Assembly (NCBI GenBank): GCA_036321105.1
Contig: JAYEPQ010000002.1
Location: forward strand, 53,818,087-53,882,086
DNA length: 64,000 bases
Reading direction: 5' to 3'
Source: Dracaena cambodiana
Taxonomy: Eukaryota; Streptophyta; Magnoliopsida; Asparagales; Asparagaceae
The notes beneath the pieces were generated by a model. That model had not been told where the DNA came from. It worked only from the letters and a program-made list of their open reading frames with translations, and did not search any database. Position numbers and translations under genes: made by a program. Of the stretch, positions 57,441 to 64,000 are shown in pieces (the stretch's first letter is position 1; the number at the start of each line of letters is the position of its first letter).

Positions 57441-58065
57441 TTGGGTGTTGAAACCCTCTCGGCCTCACCTCAAACCCCTGGAAAATTTTCAATTTTCATA
57501 GATGCCCTTTGAGGAATTTGCTTTCCTACTTGTTTGTCATTAATATTGATTGGGATGTTAGATCAGCTTTCTTTGGTTCATCGGTGAGGTATTATTGCAA
57601 TGCTATAAGATTTTCTTGTCATTTTTTGTTTTTTTAAATATAATTGCTCTATATTTTGTGCTAATCACAGACCAGATTGAGAAAGTATAAAAAGGATTTT
57701 TTTTTTCTTTTTGCTCCAGATTGTTTTTCTTTATAAATAGATTCTCTTACAAATAATTTTTTTTATCCACGATAATGCATACAAATTAACTTTGTCCTGG
57801 TTCTTTATGTAGTTCGTATGTAGAACTATTTGATCTTGTGAAAATGAATTTTGATCTTGTGAAAATGAATTTTAATTTATTGCAATATTTATTTGAATAT
57901 TTATTCAGTACTTGTAGAAAGCCAATTTTTTTGTTTTTTTACTCAAATGAGCCGATGGGCCGAAGCTTACAAAACCGAAAAACCAACCGAAACCGAACCG
58001 AACATTTATTTGAAAATTGGGCGTATAAAATAAATTGGTGATGTTTCAAAAGAAGAGTAATATGG

Positions 58066-58104
58066 ACATGAAGAGTAAATTTCTATGCGTAAATAGAATT
58101 TCCC
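58066..58104 (-). repeat. Right terminal inverted repeat of the Pack-MULE
   Basis: catgaagagtaaatttctat then gcgtaaatagaatttccc, inverted partner of 55360-55400. Confidence 0.85.
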
Positions 58105-58113
58105 TTAATGGAC

Positions 58114-58970
58114 GTAGTCGCAACTAATGACTTCTATTCCAAATTTACCTCTACAACGATAATAATTACTCCAAGAAATTAAGGGTAGGCAAGAGAGAGT
58201 GTGCAAGAAAAAAGAGCGAGTGGGAGGCATAATAAGGACAATTTAGTAATTGGGAAATCGCCAAAAGCTCAAAGTGACAATTAAAGAAAACAAATCTACA
58301 AGATTAAAACAATAGATAAAAAATGCAGGAGTAACAAAATCTTTATGGCCCATCCCCACAGGCAAAGGAAAAGAAAATGCAAACATCCCTATATTTTTAT
58401 TTCTTTCTTCTCAATTTTTAGATCCACTACCTTTATCTATATGTATCGCTAACCAATGTATTTAACAAGAAAAAAACGCCCCTACAGTAGTTATCATATT
58501 GAATTTAGCACTTCATACAATGCAATTATTATTTTAGATTTGAAACAAGCTGCTTATCCTCGCTTTTTTTTCTTAGGAGATTCTCAACATTTTTTGTTGT
58601 TTCCTTCGTTACTGAGATCTTTCGATAGTTATAATATTGTCACATACTAATTAAAAGAAACAGCGAAGCACCTAGTTGCCTTACTCAATATTTAAAAATG
58701 TAGATCACCTGGCCACCTTCTGACTTAAGGATAATAAATAGAAATAGAAAAGAAAGATTCTGCTGAAACTTATCGATAATTACAAGCATATTACCAATTG
58801 CACGTAATCAAATCCAGGAAAGTCGGAATGGACGGAAAGTAAATTCAACAGCTACATGAAATCAACAAATTCTGGGCATACAATTATGGGTCAAAATCCA
58901 TGGTTCTTATTTATACATTTTGGCCCTTTAGTGGAATTCTTAGTGTACTCGTTATTCCTCTTGGAACATA
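58114..58970. other. Unassigned sequence
   Basis: AT-rich, with short frames only (e.g. 58456-58650, 64 aa, no motif). No repeats or RNA recognised. Confidence 0.4.
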
Positions 58971-58976
58971 GATAAT

Positions 58977-59185
58977 ACAACAACAACTAAGTCTTTTATC
59001 CCATGTACTTGGGGTAGGCTATATGAACCCAAAAAAAAAAATCATGCTGGATCGATCACGTTGATAATCCTTCTCCATTCATTTATATCAAGTAATATCT
59101 CGTCATTTAAATCTCTAAAATATATATCTTTTCATATCACCTTTATCCATATTTTTTTCGGTCTTCTCTTCACTCTGGAACATAG
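58977..59185 (-). mobile_element. RTE-type LINE 3' end
   Basis: The plus strand starts (aca)n as acaacaacaac followed by taagtcttttatcccatg and cttggggtaggctatatgaa, the reverse complement of the common plant RTE tail ending in (TTG)n. Upstream on the minus strand the coding end reads RRPKKIWIKV, one stop, RDLNDEILLDINEWRRIINV then IDPA and a stop at 59042-59044. 5'-truncated. Confidence 0.8.
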
Positions 59186-59689
59186 AAAATCCCCTTCAAT
59201 AATGCATTCCGTTATATTTCCACATGGTAGTCAGACTCACGTGTATTGCATAAGAAGTTAGAGACAACTTACGAAGAATTACCAAAAAAACATGAAACGA
59301 AAGCTAAGTATGCATAAGAAGTTAGAGACAACTTCCAGAGAATTAAATTCCATTCATAATTTAACAAATAATAACAATCAAACTAATGCTAGTTTTATTT
59401 TATACAATTTTTCCCAATTTTCTCCAATCAATCATAAGATTTCGTATTGAGAAAACTATAAAAGCTACCTCTTGACTTGGAAGAGGCTACTTGTGCCGGT
59501 AAAGCAAGAAAATTCTTTAGGGCTCCCACATATGTGTACGAACAATTTTTGGACACTAACACAACAGCAACTGTACAACACTTGCCCAATGTTTATTACA
59601 CTCTGAAACCGTGCTGAATTTCAAGAACCTAAAAATTTGCTTGCTGGTACTAAGTCTATTTTCTGAAAATTCTAGTGGTCGTGAGTTGG
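59186..59689. other. Unassigned sequence before the viral region
   Basis: A phrase aagttagagacaactt occurs twice (about 59260 and 59320) together with cataagaagttagag, a short tandem duplication of about 60 bp. No gene. Confidence 0.45.
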
Positions 59690-60465
59690 ACACATACATA
59701 TGGGTGGTGGATAACTATAAGTGGATGGTGGGTTGATCGGAAGGCATAAACCAGGCAAGACGGGTGGAAGAGGATGAGAGGGTGAGAGAGGATGGTGATG
59801 AGGAGAGGGATCTGTTGAGGAGCTTCTGTAGTTTTTTGTTGGATTGCTTAAGATTAAATAATTTCTCCTTCTTTTGCTTGCTTGCTCCCTCTCTGTTTTT
59901 CTTCTTCGGAGGCTCTATTTATAGATGACTTCCTTGCTTGAGAAGCCATTGGAGGGAATCTTGCTGTGGAAGCCTTGTCACGAGCCTTCATTGTTGACGT
60001 CTTGTCTCTGTCAGGAATCTTTACTGTTGACGTCTTGTTTCTATCAGGGATCTTTACTGTTGACGTCTTGTCTCTGTCAAGAATCTTCACTTTGAGCCAG
60101 GCTTTATGAAAAATTGATGTGGCCTGTACCTTTATTTTTCATGTGAAGCTTGAAAATTTTTGATGGGGGCCCATACATTTGAATGTATTAGGCTTTCATT
60201 TGGCCTTCTTAGGCATCTTCTTGGAAGGAATCCTTCAATGATATCTTTGTGAAGCATTAGAGGATCCGATGCGTAGAGAGAGTAGGACTGTCCTGTCTTT
60301 CTTTGTCAATGAGATTTTTAGCAAACCTCCAGCTATCAACGGATTTGACTTGCCTTTACCAACTACCGTTTGAGTCGGGCTAGCCATGTCATTCCCCTCG
60401 GCATGATGAGTTTGTCAAGGATTTCATCTGGGCTATATGCCAAACTAATCCTTTTAGTATTATAT
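59690..60465 (-). promoter_or_regulatory. Viral promoter/leader region, copy 1
   Basis: Direct duplicate of 60986-61635. On the minus strand: three ~32-bp enhancer-like repeats with TGACGTC-type palindromes (about 59992-60080), then a TATA box CTATAAATAG (plus-strand 59914-59923) about 70 bp downstream, then a leader with agcaagcaaaagaaggag. TGACG elements upstream of TATA recall the as-1 organisation of caulimovirid promoters. A ~200-bp segment (60110-60300) is present here but absent from copy 2. Confidence 0.65.
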
Positions 60466-60483
60466 ATATGTATATATACCCCC

Positions 60484-60800
60484 TTTTTTTTCACTAGTTG
60501 CTCATTTTGTCAAGATTTTGTATGCCCTCATCTTCCATGTTTCTTAGTAGATCCGTTGGTGTATATTCATCTGCCCATTCTGCCATGTCTTGCTGAAGTA
60601 ATCTGTCTTCTCCCCTTTTCTTTTGTCTATAGTACTGAATTAATTCCTCATGGGCTGACCTGATAATTTTTTGGACCCTACAAACAATTTCTTTGTCTAC
60701 ATAGACTCTGTAAACTTCAGTTCCTGTAGCTAGTCTGAATCTATTTCCACTGTATTTTTGCCAGTTGAATTCATATGCTATGGTTTTTGCTCTCCAGTGC
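60484..60800 (-). pseudogene. C-terminal part of an unassigned viral ORF
   Basis: The minus strand is open from about 60800 to a stop at about 60484, encoding roughly 105 residues (…WQKYSGNRFRLATG…, EELIQYYRQKKRGEDRL, ending DKMSN). It sits immediately upstream of promoter copy 1, where the last ORF of a caulimovirid (often the transactivator) would lie. I do not recognise a domain; the assignment to the virus is by position. Confidence 0.45.
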
Positions 60801-60985
60801 CTGATTTACCTTGGGATCTCTCTGTCACAATCTACTCCTCTTTCTTCTCTATCTGGATGCAGGGGATGGGCTAGTTTGTGTGTATCAGAGCCCGGGAAAT
60901 ACAACACACTACTACTACTGTCACACAGCTGAAGCGAAAAAAAGAAGAAAATACAAAGGGAAATACATTCAGGCACACTTAATTA

Positions 60986-61635
60986 TACATATGGGTGGTG
61001 GAGAACTGGATGGTGGGTTGATCGGAAGGCATAAACCAGGCAAGACGGGTGGAAGAGGATGAGAGGGTGAGAGAGGGATCTGTTGAGCAGCTTCTGTAGT
61101 TTTTGTTGGATTGCTTAGGATGAAATAATTTCTCCTTCTTTTGCTTGCTTGCTCCCTATCTGTCTTTCACTTCCCTCGGAGGCTCCCTTTATAGGTGTCT
61201 TCTTTGCACGAGAAGCTATTTGAAGAATCTTTATGTGGAAGCCTTGTCACGAGTCTTCACTGTTGACGTCTTGTCTCTGTCAGGAATCTTTACTATTGAC
61301 GTCTTGTCTCTGTCAGGAATCTTTACTGTTGACGTCTACGTCTTGTCTCTGTCATGAATCTTTACTGTTAACGTCTTGTCTCTTGTCAGGAATCTTTACT
61401 GTTGATGTCTTGTTAGGAATTTTTACTGTTGACGTCTTGTCTTTCTTTGTCAATGCTGTTGCAAAGATTATGATATAAGATTTTTAGCAAACCTCCAGCT
61501 ATCAACGGATTTGACTTGCCTTTACCAACTACCGTTTGAGTTGGGCTAGCCATGCCATTCCCCTCGGCATGATGAGTTTGTCAAGGATTTAATTTGGGCT
61601 ATATGCCAAACTTAATCCTTTTAGTATTATATATG
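60986..61635 (-). promoter_or_regulatory. Viral promoter/leader region, copy 2
   Basis: Same layout as copy 1 with the enhancer repeat expanded: about six or seven copies of the gttgacgtcttgtctctgtc + aggaatctttac unit (61250-61450), then the TATA box CTATAAAGGG (plus-strand 61185-61194) and leader. Ends at 61635 with a phrase (cttttagtattatatatg) shared with copy 1. Confidence 0.7.
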
Positions 61636-61690
61636 TATATTCTTTCTCTCTCTCTCTCTCTCTCTCTCTTTTTTCTTTTTTTTTTTATAT
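61636..61690. repeat. (TC)n and poly-T tract at the 3' end of the viral ORF
   Basis: (tc)15-like run at 61643-61670 followed by T-rich sequence between the ORF stop and promoter copy 2; absent from copy 1, where a c5t8 run occupies the place. Confidence 0.85.
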
Positions 61691-62475
61691 AATACTTTTA
61701 CATATCCATTTGAACTCTATTGGGATATCTAAATTCTTCTGGTTGAAAGCTATGTCTTGTAACAGCTTCAGTGCTCTGTGATTCTGTCCTTTTGGAATGC
61801 TAAATTTTACATGGTAGTCTTTCGTGGCGACTATTCTTCTTCCATCTGTCATAATTGAGTAGCTGCTAATATTTTTAATAAGCTTTCTTGCCTTGTCGAC
61901 CAGCTCGATAAAGCTGCTGTACCAGAAATAATTATAATTGATTTCTTCGATGTTGTGTTCGGGATCGAATTTCTGCCATTGCTCAGGGTAGCCGAATACC
62001 CATATTTGATATGACTGGAAAAATTTTGTCTCTTCCTTCCATCCAAGCATGCTAAATATTTGGAAAGTGATAAGATGATTATAACTAATGCTTGTAGCTA
62101 GCTTGCGGCTAAAAAATCTCAACACTACTGGTAGCTTGCGCCATTCTTGTCCCCCCGCAGTCTGAAGCACAGCCGTTTGACAAGCCCCCACTCTACTCCT
62201 TGGATATCCCACATTTCTTCTTTCATGAATTTAAATAGCTTTGGGCAGTTGTTTCTGGCCAGGATAATATCTGTTCTATTTTTTGACAAAATTCTTTTTA
62301 TATTTTCTCTGTGATCGAGCGTCATTATTTTGATACACGAAAAGATCTCTGCGGGAAGTGCCTGTCTAGCTTCCTCCAGAATTTGTATTCTTTTTGTCTT
62401 TTCTGACACGATCACTTCTTTTCCTTTCTTTGATTTTTCCTGTGAGATGGTTAGTACATGATTATTTTCTTATAT
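61685..62475 (-). pseudogene. Unassigned viral ORF after the movement protein (frameshifted)
   Basis: Two overlapping minus frames: 62125-62415 (extending upstream in frame to about 62475) and 61685-62212. They change over at a run of six C on the plus strand near 62153-62158, suggesting one ORF of about 260 residues with a slippage-type frameshift. The second part is aromatic-rich (YQIWVFGYPEQW, NYFWYSSFIEL) and ends FKWICKSII. No protease, RT or transactivator motif is visible. Confidence 0.55.
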
Positions 62476-62584
62476 AAAAGCTAATAACTGAACTCAACAA
62501 CTCCCTCGACGGCTTCTTGCCGAGATGTTGACCCTGGCATAAGTGGTATACTGAGCTTTTGTCTTATTTCTTTAATATTTGGGC

Positions 62585-63643
62585 TTAGTTTTTGATCTTC
62601 ACTAATAATGGTGTCAGCACTAGCTTTCTTATTTCTTCCCTAGTAATAGATCTCCTAGCCACTTCTCTAGTCTTTCTTTCACTATTACTTCTTGTTAATA
62701 ACGGTTGTTTTGAATTGTTTTTAATATATAGACTGTTCCCAAAACTTTGTATTTCTACCCCTCCAAAGTGTTTTGGCTCTTCAGTTTGAATTAAATCTTC
62801 AAGTAACCATTGTCTAGGTACCATGAGATCCTTTATATTCATTAGTCGAGGTTTGATTTCCTCCTCAAAAGGTTTTGGTTCAAATATTTCGATTATTTCC
62901 CATTGATTTGAAAATGTTCTTACTTCTGTGGTCTGAGTCAATTCATGAATCGTTGTATATTTTATGGTTAGATCGTGTGAGTTGGTTTTCATGTTTATTC
63001 CTTGGGTCTTAATTTTTAGACGTACAGTATCTATTATGTTTGGGTCAGATATAGAGATAAAATAGTTGGGGCGGATGTTGAACCATATAGTTTGATTTAC
63101 TAGATTGGATTGGAAGCCCCCTATTAGAGCCTGGTGACAATTGGTGAATTGATTGTCCATTACGAGTGTTATTATAGGGATATCTATGCCAGCTCTGAAT
63201 AGCGCGTTAATTTTAATTTGAATTAGGCCAACGTGTATATAGTGAATTTCAGGGTATTTCTTTTTCCATCTTCGTACTTTTTCACGATTAAAGGTGGGAA
63301 TGTCTACTCTTCCTCCGGCTGATAGATTTGTTGTTGTGTTTCCGTTAAAATTTTCGATTATTCTTTTGGAAAAGAAATTGAACCGTGAAATTTTGTAAAT
63401 TTCTGTTTTCTTTATCAGTTGATGCTTTTTCATTCTATCAATGTCTTCTGGGCTAAAAATTGTTTCTCTTCCGACTACGTCTCCTAATTTTATGTTGTCT
63501 AGTTCTGATGCCGGGAGTATAATTGGATCTAATTCTTCGTTCATCATAAAAACTAATTCGGCGTCTGAATCATCCTCGACCTCAAGCTCATAGAGTATTA
63601 TATCTGTTGGCGAAATTTCTTTACCCAAACATACTTCGAGTTC
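62585..63643 (-). pseudogene. Movement protein (30K superfamily) of the endogenous caulimovirid
   Basis: About 350 residues without an internal stop. Features: acidic N-terminus (ELEVEDDSDAELVF), a central 30K core with IHYIHVGLIQIKINALFRAG then PIITLVMDNQF and ALIGGFQSNL, matching the beta-rich region and conserved Asp of caulimovirid movement proteins, and a basic C-terminal tail. 30K proteins open plasmodesmata for virus spread. No ATG starts this frame where expected; it is in frame with the capsid region upstream and separated only by a TAA at 63644-63646, so it was probably part of a CP-MP fusion. Confidence 0.85.
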
Positions 63644-64000
63644 TTATTCTTCCATATATTTTATCATTTTTTGAGCACCTTTTCCTCTTTTAGGACAGTC
63701 TCTAGCAAAATGTCTCTCTTCATCGCATACAAAGCATCTGCAACTTTTTTTGTCCTTTTGTGCAGGAGATGTAGATGACTTGTCTTTCTTTCTAACGTAT
63801 TTATTGTTCCTGACAAATCCCCTACTCATTGTCCATGGTTTCCATCGAAATCTTTTTCTAAATATTGGTTTTTTCTCACTTCCTATTTTTCATTTTTCGC
63901 CAATTATTTTTTTGCAACACTTTCTTCCTTTAGCAGAGTTATTTATTGTGTTCTTCATTTTTTTGTAAGATTTTATATTGAGACAGTCGTCCTGTATGAT
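63644..64000 (-). pseudogene. Capsid protein C-terminus with zinc finger
   Basis: CFVCDEERHFARDC fits C-x2-C-x4-H-x4-C, the RNA-binding finger at the C-terminus of caulimovirid capsid proteins. Upstream are a Lys-rich segment and a CLNIKSYKKMK / RKCCKKI-type stretch, also typical of these capsid proteins. There is an in-frame TGA near 63896 and the TAA at 63644-63646. The N-terminal part lies beyond the window. Confidence 0.85.

Larger units (their letters stand above)
55360..58104 (+). mobile_element. Pack-MULE-like element carrying two host gene fragments
   Basis: Terminal inverted repeats of about 40 bp: the left end starts GGAGAAATTCTATTTACGCA, and the right end read inward starts GGGAAATTCTATTTACGCA, continuing with AAATTTACTCTTCAT in both. 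Flanks are TTAATTGAA (55351-55359) and TTAATGGAC (58105-58113), 7 of 9 matching, consistent with a decayed Mutator 9-bp target duplication. No transposase is visible. Inside are a cellulose synthase-like D fragment and a dsRNA-binding-domain fragment, both on the plus strand. This is the architecture of Pack-MULEs. Confidence 0.75.
59690..64000 (-). mobile_element. Degenerate endogenous pararetrovirus (Caulimoviridae)
   Basis: Minus-strand order from the right edge: capsid protein C-terminus with Cys-His zinc finger, movement protein in the same frame, an unassigned ORF, a promoter-like region (copy 2), the C-terminus of another unassigned ORF, and the promoter-like region again (copy 1). No protease, RT or RNase H is present in the window. 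Capsid-then-movement order in one frame is known from the cavemovirus/solendovirus group; other groups place movement protein first. Stops and a frameshift make it non-functional. It continues past base 64000. Confidence 0.8.

Noticed and set aside
60886..60900. tatcagagcccggg, resembling the end of an iMet primer site on the plus strand
   Set aside because: Only part of the 12-base site, on the opposite strand to the virus, with no LTR end beside it; probably chance.

Overview
The window is plant nuclear DNA. It is AT-rich, full of nested retrotransposons, and carries decayed fragments of plant genes (cellulose synthase-like D, a dsRNA-binding domain) and an integrated pararetrovirus. I found no intact host gene. 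The only long intact reading frame is the gag-pol of a young Tekay/Del-type Ty3/gypsy chromovirus. I cannot name the species from sequence alone.

Layout. 1-10649: a decayed Tat/Ogre-lineage Ty3/gypsy element on the minus strand (gag, protease, RT, two RNase H domains, integrase, 5' LTR at 10009-10649), with an extra coiled-coil ORF on the opposite strand downstream of pol. 10650-15690: two LINE 3' ends, an old Tekay-family LTR without a partner (11011-14679) holding a tRNA-Ala-like insert, and a hAT-type MITE with an 8-bp target duplication. 15691-18839: unrecognised sequence plus a tRNA-Trp-like pseudogene. 18840-26558: an older Tat-type element split inside its RT by a complete non-autonomous LTR element (18961-24946; CTTCT target duplication, tRNA-Asp-type primer site, no pol). 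26559-27430: truncated 5' end of a Ty1/copia element. 27480-28434: (TA)n/(CA)n microsatellite with flanking blocks of a microsatellite-associated repeat.

28435-39361: complete Tekay element, minus strand, nearly identical LTRs, flanked by a 152-bp direct repeat of host DNA instead of a 5-bp duplication. 39948-44722: second Tat element (plus strand), gag-PR-RT deleted, LTRs made largely of hairpin tandem repeats, inserted in a (TA/TG)n tract. 45028-46311: solo LTR (CATGC duplication). 46462-47310: a decayed MITE and a TRIM whose 145-bp LTRs carry a USE + TATA pair with U6-type spacing. 48380-49881: 5' end of another LARD-family element. 49890-50405: a ~60-bp minisatellite. 53285-53815: LTR remnant of the first Tat family. 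55360-58104: a Pack-MULE-like element with ~40-bp TIRs carrying a cellulose synthase-like D 3' fragment and a dsRBD fragment. 58977-59185: RTE LINE tail. 59690-64000: a degenerate endogenous caulimovirid on the minus strand with CP zinc finger, 30K movement protein, unassigned ORFs, and two copies of a promoter region with TGACGTC enhancer repeats.

The features do not form a pathway; they record successive insertion, nesting, gene capture and decay. Intactness gives a rough order: the Tekay insertion is the youngest large event, the LARD and the 45-46 kb solo LTR keep clean target duplications, and the Tat elements, LINE tails, Pack-MULE and virus are older.
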